A stretch of DNA of 64,000 nucleotides. Origin: JACSRF01 sp964504445 (GTDB lineage Bacteria; Chloroflexota; Anaerolineae; Promineifilales; Promineifilaceae). The position numbers and the translations under genes are program-made. The notes under the pieces were generated by a model. That model did no database searches. It was given only the letters and a program-made list of their open reading frames with translations, and was not told where the DNA came from. Below are positions 49,377 to 59,410 of the stretch, piece by piece. The stretch spans positions 1 to 64,000 of the forward strand of contig CAZDEO010000019.1 of the NCBI GenBank assembly GCA_964504445.1, read 5' to 3'. Each line of letters begins with the position of its first letter. Positions within the stretch are counted from its first letter, which is position 1.

Positions 49377-52300
49377 TTAATCGCTAAAATACAGAGTTAT
49401 TAAATCAGAAATATCAACGGCCGTGCTGGCCTGCACCGCCGCAAAAAAATCTTCTCGGGTTGCAAATTGCAGCCCATTTTGCTGGTAATAGGTGCGTAAA
49501 AAACTGCGGAACGCCGCGTCACCCATCCGCTGACGCAAATCAAACAAAAAGTAAGCCGCCTGCCCATACATGTTATGCACAAAAGCCTCACTGGTGGTGT
49601 AATCATAAATAGTCACATCCACCGGCCCAGAAGGTTCCCAACGGGCCACCCGGTACCACCACCACCAATCCACCAGAGCAGGATAATACCGCTCGTAAAA
49701 CAGCAATTCACTCATCATCGCCAGCGATTCATCCAACCACGGCTCAATGACCTGGTTATTACCCACGCTGCCATACCACCACTGATGGGCTACCTCGTGG
49801 GCGGTAATAGCCACCAGCAAGGATTCGGCCGTACCCTCATAGGCGTCAAAGGCAAAGCCGCTCAGCGACACAACCGCCGAATACTCCATCGCCGTCAGGA
49901 AGCCATTCTCCGCCAGCACAAACTCATCATAAGGGTATGGGCCATACAGGTCACTGAATAAAGTTAGGGCCTGCTCCACCGTTTGCACCAACACCGGCCC
50001 CACATTCTGATAGCCGCTGGTCACATACACCTGCACGGGAATGCCCCCCGCGCTGCCCTCAAAGCGCACATAGTCCGGGCTGGCTAAAAAGGCAAAAGCT
50101 CGCGCCTGCGCCAATTGATAGCGTGCCCCTCCTTCTGCCGTAGTGCCCGCAAACCCTGGCGCAGCAATGACCACATCGGGCGCGGTGTTAATGCGCACGT
50201 CAAAATCCGCTAGGCGGCTGATAACCGGGTCACCCACAGGCCAATATTGCCAGGTTTGCCAGCCCTCACCAGACACGTAGGGAATGAGAACCGGATACCA
50301 ATCGCCCATCTGGATCAGGTTTGGCCCCCAACCAGCGTTTCCTTCCGGTCCCCACCCTACCGGATCCAACCGGGGCAGAAACAGTGTGTAATCAAAGGTA
50401 ACGGCTACCGTCTCCCCAGGAACCACCAAGCGCGGTAAGGGTACGCGCAGCATGGTGGTTTCGCGGGTTGGCGCTACAGGGAAGGCTTCACCACCTAACA
50501 ATACAGAAATATCGCGCATACTCAGCATGTTTCCCCAATAAGCAGGCGCGGCGTGGAAGACGACTTCCGCCCATTCATCGTCGCTGTCGTTGGCAAAAAT
50601 GACGGTTTGGGACACCACGGCCGTATGCCCCCGATAATCCAAATTCACCGCCAGATCATAAAAGGGCAAATCGCCCGCTACCAGGACTGGGCCGCCACCA
50701 GGTTCCACCACCGTCTCCGGAAAATCGGTGAGACGAACCACCCCGCCATCCTCTCCCTGCCGGAGGTGCGGCTGGCCGTTAGCGGCAACGGCCGTTAACC
50801 ACAGTTCCGGTTCCAGCAACCCTTCGCCTTCAATGGCTACGCGCACAATGGCCGCGTCTCCGGCCATTGTGTTGCCCAGGCCAAAAGCAACCAGGCCATC
50901 GTTGTACAGCTCTGTACGCAGCACCTGGTCGGCACCATAGCCCAGCACCAGAGCAGCCCCCGCGTCAACGGCCGTGGCCGCCAGCGCCGCCTGCGCCTGG
51001 CTCACCCGCTGCTGCCCAGCTGCCGTATGCAGCGCCACCACCACCACCTCAGCCTGGGCGCGGGCCTGGGTTACGGCCGTGGTGATGGTTTGCGCGTCAG
51101 CCGGCGCCACGCCATAGCTTTCAGCCGTGGCATACCAGCTTGCCGGAGCCGCGTTGGTAAAAGCCAAAAAAGCTACCCGCCGCCCCTCGGTGCCAAAAAT
51201 AACCGGCGTTGTAGCTGCCGCCAGGTTGGCGCCCACGCCAGTAAAGGACATATTCCGCACATTTAAGGCCTCCAGCGTGTTATTCAGCCCGGCAAGACCA
51301 TAGTCCAACACGTGGTCATTAGCCAGCAGGGCCACATCCACCCCAGTTAGCAAGTCCAATAAAGCAGGGTCAGCACGGCGCAAGTCCGTTTTGGCTGCCG
51401 GTTCGCCTTGTAAAGTTAGCGCCATTTCTAGATTGAAAACGACAAGGCTGGCTGGATCTAGCACAGGACGCAACCCGGCCAGCAAATAATGAGCGCCAAA
51501 CTGGTAACGGCCGTTGGCCATCTGGCTGGTCAAAGTCACGTCACCCAAAGCAAGCAGCGTCATCTGCTCCCCGCCAACCAGATTGGCTGGCGGAGTGATC
51601 AAGGTTGCGGGGCGCGCAGGGGCAGGATCAGTCGTAGCTGTGCCCACCCCCAGGGTATCCAGCAAATAGAGGGCGCTGCCCGCCTGGGCTACTAGCTCGG
51701 GACGGGGGCTGGCTTCGCTTTGGTCCATGTCGCGCAGGCGCAGAGCGGTAACCGGGCCGCGAGTGGTAAATTCGCCACGAAACGCGCCGCCGTTGTCTAG
51801 GGCCACAACACGGCCGTCTGCACTGCCAAGAAGCACGTCAGCACGGCCGTCTTCGTCCACGTCCCCCACGGTCAGCGCTCCCACGCCACCTTCGGCAAAG
51901 CGGCTGCGCCACAGGGCACGGCCGTCATTGGCAAAAGCGGTCACGATACCGGCGCCGTCTCCGGCCAATAGCTCTGCCACGCCATCGCCATCCAGGTCAG
52001 CGGCAACTAGAGAGAGTACCGGGCCATCCAGCGTTTGCTGCCACAGCGGGCTGCCGGTGCTGGAGAGGGCTACCACATTCCCGGCAGCGGTGCCCACCAC
52101 CACCTCCGCCGCGCCATCGCCATTAAAGTCAGGGGTGGCCAGGGGCTGGATGGCATGGCCAACTTCCGCCTGCCAGAGCACATCACCTGTGGCTGATAGG
52201 GTCGTCACCAGGCCCGCGCTGGTCGCGGCAACGATGTCCCCACGGCCGTCAGCGTTGACGTCTGCCTGGGCCAGGGTGGTGATGGGGTTATCACTGAGCT

Positions 52301-52973
52301 TGATGCGCCACTGCTCCTGGCCGTCGCGGTTGAGAGCCAGCAGATTGCCTGGGCCGGCGGCGGCGAAAATTGTGCCGCTGGCTTCTTGCAGCAGCACGGC
52401 CGTTACCAGGCCTGGGGTGGCGTAGCCCCAGCGGGTTTGGGCTCCTTCCAGGAGGGTGATACGGCCGTCTTCGCTGCCCACCAGTACGTCGCCAATGGCA
52501 TCGTCATCCAGGTCTGTGCCCATGACGGCGCTGATGGGGGCGGGCAAGTCTACGCGCCAATACTCATTTTGCTGCAAGCCCAGGGTGAGAAGACGGCCGT
52601 CAGCCGACCCCACAATCAGGTCGGGCAGTGGCCCGCCATCCAAACTGTACAGGTCAAAATGCGTCACAGCCTGGGCAGCGTCATGACGCCAGCGCATGGC
52701 CAGAGGAATGACTGACAAGGTGGACGGTTCGCTGGTAACCGGCAGTTGGAAGCTGGAACCAGGAGCAGGAGATTGGGGGCTAGGAGTTGGAGATTGGAGC
52801 GTCGTCGCAGGGGTCTCGTTACCCGTTACCCGGGGCTGCAAGCTGGGAACTGGCGTTGGCGCGCTGCTTTGGGGCGTGGGGGTACCATTAGAGGCCACCC
52901 GGATGCAGCCAGCCAGAAAAAGCAAGAGACCTAAAAAGATGGTGAAGTGGTGGATGGAGAAGGGTTTATGCAT
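49377..52973 (-). CDS. Multidomain lipoprotein: beta-propeller, CapA-like domain, M1 aminopeptidase
   Basis: A ~1198-residue exported lipoprotein (signal ends FLAGC). Residues ~60-470 form a VCBS/PQQ-like propeller (ADVNADGRGDIVAATSAG; PDFNGDGAAEVVVG). Residues ~485-800 resemble CapA-type calcineurin-like enzymes (LLALGDVTLTSQM; LVVFNLEMALT; LLANDHVLDYGLAGLNNTLE). Residues ~830-1198 are an M1 peptidase, with zinc site HEVAHQWWYG, Glu 18 residues on (WLDESLAMMSE) and an N-terminal beta domain. The start at 52973 gives the lipobox at the right distance; the frame opens 12 codons earlier. The stalk after the lipobox is built of QSP-type repeat words. It interrupts the kinase run on the same strand. 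Confidence 0.88.
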   Translation of the reverse strand: MHKPFSIHHFTIFLGLLLFLAGCIRVASNGTPTPQSSAPTPVPSLQPRVTGNETPATTLQSPTPSPQSPAPGSSFQLPVTSEPSTLSVIPLAMRWRHDAAQAVTHFDLYSLDGGPLPDLIVGSADGRLLTLGLQQNEYWRVDLPAPISAVMGTDLDDDAIGDVLVGSEDGRITLLEGAQTRWGYATPGLVTAVLLQEASGTIFAAAGPGNLLALNRDGQEQWRIKLSDNPITTLAQADVNADGRGDIVAATSAGLVTTLSATGDVLWQAEVGHAIQPLATPDFNGDGAAEVVVGTAAGNVVALSSTGSPLWQQTLDGPVLSLVAADLDGDGVAELLAGDGAGIVTAFANDGRALWRSRFAEGGVGALTVGDVDEDGRADVLLGSADGRVVALDNGGAFRGEFTTRGPVTALRLRDMDQSEASPRPELVAQAGSALYLLDTLGVGTATTDPAPARPATLITPPANLVGGEQMTLLALGDVTLTSQMANGRYQFGAHYLLAGLRPVLDPASLVVFNLEMALTLQGEPAAKTDLRRADPALLDLLTGVDVALLANDHVLDYGLAGLNNTLEALNVRNMSFTGVGANLAAATTPVIFGTEGRRVAFLAFTNAAPASWYATAESYGVAPADAQTITTAVTQARAQAEVVVVALHTAAGQQRVSQAQAALAATAVDAGAALVLGYGADQVLRTELYNDGLVAFGLGNTMAGDAAIVRVAIEGEGLLEPELWLTAVAANGQPHLRQGEDGGVVRLTDFPETVVEPGGGPVLVAGDLPFYDLAVNLDYRGHTAVVSQTVIFANDSDDEWAEVVFHAAPAYWGNMLSMRDISVLLGGEAFPVAPTRETTMLRVPLPRLVVPGETVAVTFDYTLFLPRLDPVGWGPEGNAGWGPNLIQMGDWYPVLIPYVSGEGWQTWQYWPVGDPVISRLADFDVRINTAPDVVIAAPGFAGTTAEGGARYQLAQARAFAFLASPDYVRFEGSAGGIPVQVYVTSGYQNVGPVLVQTVEQALTLFSDLYGPYPYDEFVLAENGFLTAMEYSAVVSLSGFAFDAYEGTAESLLVAITAHEVAHQWWYGSVGNNQVIEPWLDESLAMMSELLFYERYYPALVDWWWWYRVARWEPSGPVDVTIYDYTTSEAFVHNMYGQAAYFLFDLRQRMGDAAFRSFLRTYYQQNGLQFATREDFFAAVQASTAVDISDLITLYFSD

Positions 52974-53045
52974 AATTTTTTGGCAATTGGCGCAGGTTTC
53001 AGGGTACAAAACTTACCAAAAGTAACTTGTAACCTGTAATCTGCT

Positions 53046-55169
53046 TTAGCTACCCCCTGCTTCAGCAGCGTCAATGACGCAGCGAAAGCCGCGAAACTGG
53101 GTGCTGCTGGTAGCAGTGACCGCGCCACGGTTAGCCACGCGGGCATAGTGTTGGTAATTGGCGTAGCTGCCGCTGCGCAGCACTTTTTCGCTGGAGGGGG
53201 AGGCGTTGGGGCCAGGGGGGTCGGCGGCGGGCGCGCTGGCGTAGTAGTCGGGATCGAACCAGTCGTTGACGTATTCCCACACGTTGCCGGCCATGTCCAG
53301 TAATCCGTAAGGACTGGCACCCGATGGGTATTGGCCAACGGCCGTAATCGCTTCCGCGCCGCGATCTTCCGTATTGGCGCGGCTGGTGTCGAAGGTATTG
53401 CCCCAGGGATAGATACGGCCGTCGGTTCCCCGTGCTGCTTTTTCCCACTCGGCCTCTGTGGGCAGGCGTTTGCCTGCCCAGGCACAGTAGTTGCGGGCAT
53501 CGCCCCAACTCACAAACACCACCGGATAGTCACCAAAGGCAGACGGGCGATCGTAGTAGCTGCTGCGGCTGTAGGTGCCGCTGCCCGCTTCCGGCGGATC
53601 GCAAAAACCGGCTGTTACGCAGGCGCGATATTCGTTATTGGTCACCTCGGTCTCATCCATGTAAAAGGCGCTGACGAGGACTTCCCGCTGGGGCATTTCA
53701 CTGGCAAATTCGCTGTACACGCAAGAATCCCGGTCCGGAGAGGCGCGGCAGAGGGTTACGGCCGTTTCCACCTGGGTTTGGGTGCTGCCCATGAGAAACT
53801 CGCCCGCGGGAACCAGGCGCATGAGCTTGCCGTCGCGGCCCGTGTAGGTGGTGGGGAAGGCTATGGTGGGGGTCGCCGAGGGAGACGGTGTATGGGTAGC
53901 TGGCGCAGGCGTATCTGTCACCGGCGGCAGCGGCGTCAGAGTGGGAAATATCGTATTGGTGGCCGTGGGTTCTGGCGGCAGCGAAGTGAGGGTTGGCCTC
54001 AAAGTGGAAGTTGCCGGGATTAACCCTTCGCTGCGGGTAGGTACGCTGAGGGTTGCGCCGCTGCCATTGACGGCAACGGCCGTTCCCCCCTCCCCATCGC
54101 CATCACCCCCGCCGCTCAACACAAAAAACAGGCCAGCGGCAATCAGCACCGCCACAACAACCAGCCCCCCTATGAGGGCGGGGCTAATTTTCCGCGATGA
54201 GGCACGCTCCCCCGTGGGTGCAGGGAAACCCGTGGGCTGGAAGGCGACCCGGTCGCGACTGATGAAATCGCTGTCGTTGGGGTTAGGCAGCCAGACGGTG
54301 GTTTGGCGCACGGGTGCACCGCCGCTTTCGGCAGTCATGGCACGGTCAATGGCCGCAACCATTTGCGCCGCGTTCTGGTAGCGGTCGTTGGTGTCTTTGG
54401 CCAGGCTGGTATTCACCACTTCCAGCGTGGCTGGGGAAAGATCGCGGCGCAGGTTTTGCAGCGGTTCGGGCGCTTCGTAAACGTGTTTGTGCAGGATGGC
54501 AATGGATTCTGGGGCGTCGAACGGCCGTTTTCCTGACAGCAGTTCGTACAAAATGACGCCCAGAGAGTAAAGGTCAGAACGACCGTCTAGTTCCTGCCCG
54601 CGCACTTGCTCTGGGGACATATAGTTGGGCGTGCCAATCAGGTTGCCCGTTTGCGTCAGCTTGGGGCCACCCTTCACCGCGGCAATGCCCAAGTCAACCA
54701 GCACCGGCGTACCGTCCGTGCGAATGAGAATATTGCCGGGCTTCAAATCGCGGTGCACCACGCCAGCACGGTGGGCGACGCCCAGGGCATTGGCTATCTG
54801 GCGCACAATCATCAAAGCCTGCTCAGTGGGCACTAGTTTTCCTTCGGCGGCAAATTGCTTCAGTTTTTCGCTCAGGGAGCTGCCATCAATAAACTGCATA
54901 GCCAGGTAAGGCTGTCCCAAGGGGGTGAGGCCGGTGCTGTAAATTTGCACAATGTTGGGGTGTTCCAGTTGGGCAACGGTGCGGGCTTCGCGGCGGAAAC
55001 GTTGCACAAAGCTGTCATCCGTAGCCAGCACGTCTAGCATGACTTTCATGGCCACTTTGCGCCTTAAGTCGAGGTCTTCAGCCACGTAAACGTCTGCCAT
55101 GCCACCCCGCGCCAAGTGCTGCAGCACCCGATAGCGGTCTACCTGCTGCCCAACCAATTTTGTGGAATC
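53046..55169 (-). CDS. Ser/Thr protein kinase with formylglycine-generating-enzyme-like ectodomain
   Basis: A 707-residue kinase (MDSTKLVGQQVDRYRVLQHL; Gly loop ARGGMADVYVAED; VAMKVML; HRDLKPGN; VDLGIAAV). After the membrane segment (ALIGGLVVVAVLIAAGLFFVL) and a TPTPLPPVTDTP-rich stalk comes an FGE-sulfatase (SUMF1) domain: MRLVPAGEFLMGSTQTQVET, FYMDETEVTNNEYRACV, PVVFVSWGDARNYCAWAGKR, LPTEAEWEKAARG, YGLLDMAGNVWEYVNDW, RSGSYANYQHYARVANRG. In true FGEs this fold oxidises Cys with copper; in signalling proteins it often only binds ligands. The start is fixed at 55169 because the alternative upstream Met (55196) lacks family similarity. Confidence 0.88.
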   Translation of the reverse strand, partial: DSTKLVGQQVDRYRVLQHLARGGMADVYVAEDLDLRRKVAMKVMLDVLATDDSFVQRFRREARTVAQLEHPNIVQIYSTGLTPLGQPYLAMQFIDGSSLSEKLKQFAAEGKLVPTEQALMIVRQIANALGVAHRAGVVHRDLKPGNILIRTDGTPVLVDLGIAAVKGGPKLTQTGNLIGTPNYMSPEQVRGQELDGRSDLYSLGVILYELLSGKRPFDAPESIAILHKHVYEAPEPLQNLRRDLSPATLEVVNTSLAKDTNDRYQNAAQMVAAIDRAMTAESGGAPVRQTTVWLPNPNDSDFISRDRVAFQPTGFPAPTGERASSRKISPALIGGLVVVAVLIAAGLFFVLSGGGDGDGEGGTAVAVNGSGATLSVPTRSEGLIPATSTLRPTLTSLPPEPTATNTIFPTLTPLPPVTDTPAPATHTPSPSATPTIAFPTTYTGRDGKLMRLVPAGEFLMGSTQTQVETAVTLCRASPDRDSCVYSEFASEMPQREVLVSAFYMDETEVTNNEYRACVTAGFCDPPEAGSGTYSRSSYYDRPSAFGDYPVVFVSWGDARNYCAWAGKRLPTEAEWEKAARGTDGRIYPWGNTFDTSRANTEDRGAEAITAVGQYPSGASPYGLLDMAGNVWEYVNDWFDPDYYASAPAADPPGPNASPSSEKVLRSGSYANYQHYARVANRGAVTATSSTQFRGFRCVIDAAEAGGS

Positions 55170-55212
55170 CATTATAAGTTTTTCCCGCTGCGTCACTTAT
55201 TCATGCCGTTAA

Positions 55213-57303
55213 TTACCGCCCTGTTGGTACAGACCAGGCCGGGTTAAAACAGTTTCCGTCAAAGGTTATGCGCTGCTGCTGCTTTGATTGTAAATCGATA
55301 ATCCAAATATCATAGTTGGAGTTCGACTGTTGGTCGTGGTTAGAATGAAAAGCCAGGCGCGAACTGTCGTGAGACCAGGCAGGCCGCTCGTTGTTAAGAC
55401 CCGACGTTGTCACCTGGATCGGATTTCGGCCGTTCTCATCTGCCACCCAAATGTGCCGTTCGTCTCCTATTCTGACTTCAAAGGCGATGCTTTGTCCGTC
55501 AGGGGACCAGGCAGGGGTGCTGGTAGATTCTCCCAGCCCAACCAGCAGTTCGATAACCCCTCCCTGTGGTGAAATCTGGTATATGCTGAAGCGACCGTCG
55601 CGATTGCTCTCAAAAGCGATACGGCCGTTTACAGACCAGGAGGGATCATCATTGATGCTGCTGTTAGCCGTCAGGGCGCGTTCATTAGACCCATCGCGAT
55701 TCATCACATATATTTGCTTCGACCCCGTCTGGTCGGAGACAAAGGCAAATTCTCGTCCATCTGGCGACCAAACGGCTTCGTAATGAGGACGAATACCCGA
55801 AGTTACCTGCTGCATTTGGCTGCCATCTATTTGCGCCGTGTACACTTGCCAGATGCCGCTTGCGTCAGAGCGAAAGCTGATTTCTGCACCGTCATGAGCA
55901 AACGCGGGAACAATGCTGGTGGCAGGTTGGCCAGGCAAAACATACCTGGTTCCCGCAACGGGATCATAAAGCAGGAGTGTGCCGCTGCAGCTGAAGGCAA
56001 TAAGACCATCAGGGTAGCGAAATTCTGGGGTAGCAGGAACGGCCGTTGCGGGTAACGGGGTGGGCGTCGCCAGAGGAGCTGGTGTATCTTGCACCGTGGG
56101 AACGGCCGTAATCTCATCCACAACCCCTTGACCACCGGTTTGCACAAGCTCTACTGTAGAGGTGGGCAGCGGCGTGATAGTGGGAAATGGCGTGGAGGTT
56201 GGGGTTGGCAAGGCTCGGTTTTCGGCCGTTTCTTCGCCTGGTTCGCTTCCAGGCCATAAAGAAATCACCAAAACCGTTAACAGCCCCACAAACAACATGC
56301 CCACAATGACATATCGCCGATCGAAAAACCGCGTTTGCATTGCCCTTTTTGTGGCCTTTACCTCGGTGGCGCGCGTGGTGTGCAAAAAAGATTCCACCTC
56401 CTGGACGGCAGGTGGGCGCCAGGTACCTGGGGCCTTACCCGTTTCAGCCCCCTCTGCTGTCAAAGCTTGATCAAGGGCGGCAACCAGTTCTTGGGTGGTT
56501 TGATAACGGCGGGCCGGATCTTTCTGCAAGCAAGTTTCTACAACCTGATATGTCTGCACAGCAAGGCCCGGGCGAAGCTGCGGTAGTGCCGGAGGCTGTT
56601 CATAAATGTGCTGATGTATGACGCCCCAGGGCGAATCTGCTTCAAAAGGCAGTTTTCCACTCAATAGCTCATAGAGAATGATGCCCAAAGAGTAAATGTC
56701 TGAGCGCGCATCCACGCCTTTGCCGCTACCCTGTTCCGGGGCCATGTAGTGGGGTGTGCCAATAATGCTGCCCGTTTGGGTTAATTTGGTGGTTTCCATC
56801 TGCACGGCAGCAATACCCAAATCGGTTAGTACGGGTGTGCCGTCTCCGCGTAATAAAATGTTGCTGGGCTTGATGTCGCGGTGGACGACCCCAGCATGAT
56901 GTGCCACTCCTAAAGCGTCCGCCACCTGGCGAATGATAGATAGGGCGTAAACGGCCGTTACCCATTGTTCCTGGTTAGCCAGGCGGCGTAAATAATCGCT
57001 TAACGTCCCCCCTTCAATAAACTGCATCACCAGGTACGGCTGCTCGGCTGGGGTGACCCCGGCCGAGAATACCTGCACTAAATTAGGGTGAAAGAGCCGT
57101 GCCGTAGTCTGGGCTTCCCGCTGAAATCGCGCCAATAATTCTTCACTTTGGGTAATGGCGGGCAGCATCGTTTTAATGACCACGTCACGACGCAATGTTT
57201 CATCATGGGCCAGGTACACATCGGCCATACCACCCCGCCCAATGTGGCGCACGATGTGGTATTGCCCCAGCTTCTGACCAATAAGAGATGCGGAATCTGC
57301 CAT
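55213..57303 (-). CDS. Ser/Thr protein kinase with TolB-like propeller ectodomain (first)
   Basis: A 696-residue kinase beginning MADSASLIGQKLGQYHIVRH. Catalytic features are GRGGMADVYLAHD, Lys44 in VVIKTML, HRDIKPSN, TDLGIAAV and TPHYMAPEQ. A membrane segment (YVIVGMLFVGLLTVLVISLW) and Thr/Pro stalk lead to a PD40/TolB-type propeller, with repeats such as AVWSPDGREFAFVSDQTGSK, SWSVNGRIAFESNRDG, PAWSPDGQSIAFE and AWSHDSSRLAFHSNHD. The start at 57303 is 10 bases after the upstream kinase stop, and an ATG further upstream would overlap that gene. Confidence 0.88.
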   Translation of the reverse strand: MADSASLIGQKLGQYHIVRHIGRGGMADVYLAHDETLRRDVVIKTMLPAITQSEELLARFQREAQTTARLFHPNLVQVFSAGVTPAEQPYLVMQFIEGGTLSDYLRRLANQEQWVTAVYALSIIRQVADALGVAHHAGVVHRDIKPSNILLRGDGTPVLTDLGIAAVQMETTKLTQTGSIIGTPHYMAPEQGSGKGVDARSDIYSLGIILYELLSGKLPFEADSPWGVIHQHIYEQPPALPQLRPGLAVQTYQVVETCLQKDPARRYQTTQELVAALDQALTAEGAETGKAPGTWRPPAVQEVESFLHTTRATEVKATKRAMQTRFFDRRYVIVGMLFVGLLTVLVISLWPGSEPGEETAENRALPTPTSTPFPTITPLPTSTVELVQTGGQGVVDEITAVPTVQDTPAPLATPTPLPATAVPATPEFRYPDGLIAFSCSGTLLLYDPVAGTRYVLPGQPATSIVPAFAHDGAEISFRSDASGIWQVYTAQIDGSQMQQVTSGIRPHYEAVWSPDGREFAFVSDQTGSKQIYVMNRDGSNERALTANSSINDDPSWSVNGRIAFESNRDGRFSIYQISPQGGVIELLVGLGESTSTPAWSPDGQSIAFEVRIGDERHIWVADENGRNPIQVTTSGLNNERPAWSHDSSRLAFHSNHDQQSNSNYDIWIIDLQSKQQQRITFDGNCFNPAWSVPTGR

Positions 57304-57313
57304 GCTTAGATTG

Positions 57314-59356
57314 TTAGCGCACCCAATCGGGGTAGCTGCCCCGGTCGGTAATAAGCGTGACGTTGCCGCCGTTGGCATCCATCACGTAAATATAGCTGGT
57401 ATTGGCCCGTTCACGGGTGAAGAGAATACGGCCGTCAGCCGTCCAATCTGCCCCCCACTCATAGTCACCACTGTTGAAGATGAGGCGCGGGTTGCTGCCG
57501 TCGGCATTCATCAGGAACACGCCGGGGTCGCGCCCGGTGGCAATGGAGAGGTAAAGAATGGTACGGCCGTCGGGCGACCATTCCGGCGACCAATCACTTT
57601 TCGTATTGTCGGTAAGCTGGCGTATGTAAGAACCGTTTACGTCCGTCACATACAGTTCCCAGGTGCTGCCATCTTCGGTGCCCGAGTTATACACCAGCTC
57701 GTCATTCACCGACCAACTCATGTGCCCGGCCCGCGCGCCGGTGCGGGTAACCTGGCGCACGCCGCTGCCGTCGGCATTCATAATGTAAATTTCGTAGCTG
57801 CCGGTCCGGTCAGAAATAAAAGCGATTTGCGAGCCGTCGGGGGACCAGGTGGGCAGCCGTTCAGAGCTGGGCGCATTGGTCAGGCGGCGCTGGTCACTGC
57901 CATCCACGTTCATCACGTAAATTTCGTAGTTGCCGTCGCGGTCCGATTGGAAAACGATTTGGGAGCCGTCGGGAGAGGCTTTGGGCAATTCATCAACCGC
58001 ACTGTTGCTGGTAAGCTGGCGCAAATTGCTGCCATCTTCTTCTATCAGGTAAATTTCAAAGTCGCCGTCGCGGTTGGATTGGAAGACGATCTGGCGGCGT
58101 TCGGTAATGATGGGGATGGGCACGGCCGTTTCCGTGGGCGGGGTCGTGGCAGTCGGCGTCGTGGTTGCGGTGGGCAGGGTAGTGGGCAATGGCGTCAGCG
58201 TGGGCAGCCCGCTGGCTAAGGTAGAAGTGGGCGCAGCTGTAGAAACGGCCGTTTCCGTCACCCCTGCCACTACACCAAGTTGATTGCCCTCCCCATTTTC
58301 CCCGGAAAAGCCCCGCAACGCCAGACCACCCACCACCGCCAGCAGCAGAACTGCGCCCACAGCCACCAACCACAAGGGCAGGCGCCGCTTTTGGATGGCA
58401 GCCGTGGGCGCATGGACCACGCTTTGCCGGGTAATGGTGTGGTTGAGCACGGGTTCCGGCCGCGCTGGGCCGGTAGCTGGCTGCACCCCAACCGCCTGGC
58501 TGCGCCCCTCCACCGCCAGCGCGGCATCCAAAGCGGCGGCCAGGTCTCCTGCCGACGGAAAGCGCTGGGCCGGGTCTTTGGCCAGGCAGCCCTCGACCAC
58601 TTTCAGCGTCGTGGCAGACAGATCAGGGCGTATGCGGTTGAGCGGCGGCGGGGTTTCGTAAACGTGCTGGTGCAGCACCGCCAGGGGGCTTTCCCCTTGA
58701 AAAGGGGTCATTCCCGCCAATAATTCGTACAAAATGACGCCCAGGGAATAAATGTCGGAACGGCCGTCCAAAGAGCGACCGCTGGCTTGCTCCGGAGACA
58801 TGTAATGGGGCGTGCCCATCACGTCCCCGGTGCGCGTCAGGCGCGACTCGCTAGACACCGCGGCAATGCCCAGGTCTGTAAGCACTGGCGTGCCGTTAGG
58901 ATGTAGCAAAATATTGCTGGGTTTCAGGTCGCGGTGCACAATGCCCGCCCGATGAGCCACATCCAAGGCGTCAGCCATCTGCCGCATGAGGGTTAGCGCT
59001 GTCGTGGTCTGCAGAATTTGGTCGCGCTCTAAAAGGGTTAGCAAAGTTTGCTGCAAAGAGCCGCCCTGAATGTACTGCATGGCCAGGTAAGGCTGGCCAG
59101 TGCCCGGCACGCTGCCCGTACGGTACACCTGCACAATGTTCGGGTGATTTAGCCGGGCTGTGGTTTGGGCTTCACGGCGAAAACGGGCCACGAACTCCGC
59201 ATCTTGGGCCAGCATGGGCAGCATCACCTTCAGCACCACCTGCCGCCCCAGGTCTACGTCTTCCGCCAGATAAACATCGGCCATGCCGCCGCGGGCCATG
59301 TGCCGCAAAATGCGATACTGGTCTACTACTTGTCCCGTGAGCTTGGTTGAATCCAT
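57314..59356 (-). CDS. Ser/Thr protein kinase with TolB-like propeller ectodomain (second)
   Basis: A 680-residue kinase starting MDSTKLTGQVVDQYRILRHM. It carries ARGGMADVYLAED, Lys43 in VVLKVML, HRDLKPSN (141-148), TDLGIAAV, and a membrane segment near 328-348 (LWLVAVGAVLLLAVVGGLAL). The ectodomain has six PD40-type blades such as RQIVFQSNRDGDFEIYLIEE, LPKASPDGSQIVFQSDRDGN and PTWSPDGSQIAFISDRTGSY, close to those of the preceding paralogue. Such propellers bind proteins or sugars outside the cell. DLG replaces DFG in the activation loop. Confidence 0.9.
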   Translation of the reverse strand: MDSTKLTGQVVDQYRILRHMARGGMADVYLAEDVDLGRQVVLKVMLPMLAQDAEFVARFRREAQTTARLNHPNIVQVYRTGSVPGTGQPYLAMQYIQGGSLQQTLLTLLERDQILQTTTALTLMRQMADALDVAHRAGIVHRDLKPSNILLHPNGTPVLTDLGIAAVSSESRLTRTGDVMGTPHYMSPEQASGRSLDGRSDIYSLGVILYELLAGMTPFQGESPLAVLHQHVYETPPPLNRIRPDLSATTLKVVEGCLAKDPAQRFPSAGDLAAALDAALAVEGRSQAVGVQPATGPARPEPVLNHTITRQSVVHAPTAAIQKRRLPLWLVAVGAVLLLAVVGGLALRGFSGENGEGNQLGVVAGVTETAVSTAAPTSTLASGLPTLTPLPTTLPTATTTPTATTPPTETAVPIPIITERRQIVFQSNRDGDFEIYLIEEDGSNLRQLTSNSAVDELPKASPDGSQIVFQSDRDGNYEIYVMNVDGSDQRRLTNAPSSERLPTWSPDGSQIAFISDRTGSYEIYIMNADGSGVRQVTRTGARAGHMSWSVNDELVYNSGTEDGSTWELYVTDVNGSYIRQLTDNTKSDWSPEWSPDGRTILYLSIATGRDPGVFLMNADGSNPRLIFNSGDYEWGADWTADGRILFTRERANTSYIYVMDANGGNVTLITDRGSYPDWVR

Positions 59357-59410
59357 TTGTTTTGAGCTTGGAGATTAGAGATTGGCATACGCGTTGATCT
59401 CGAACCCCTT

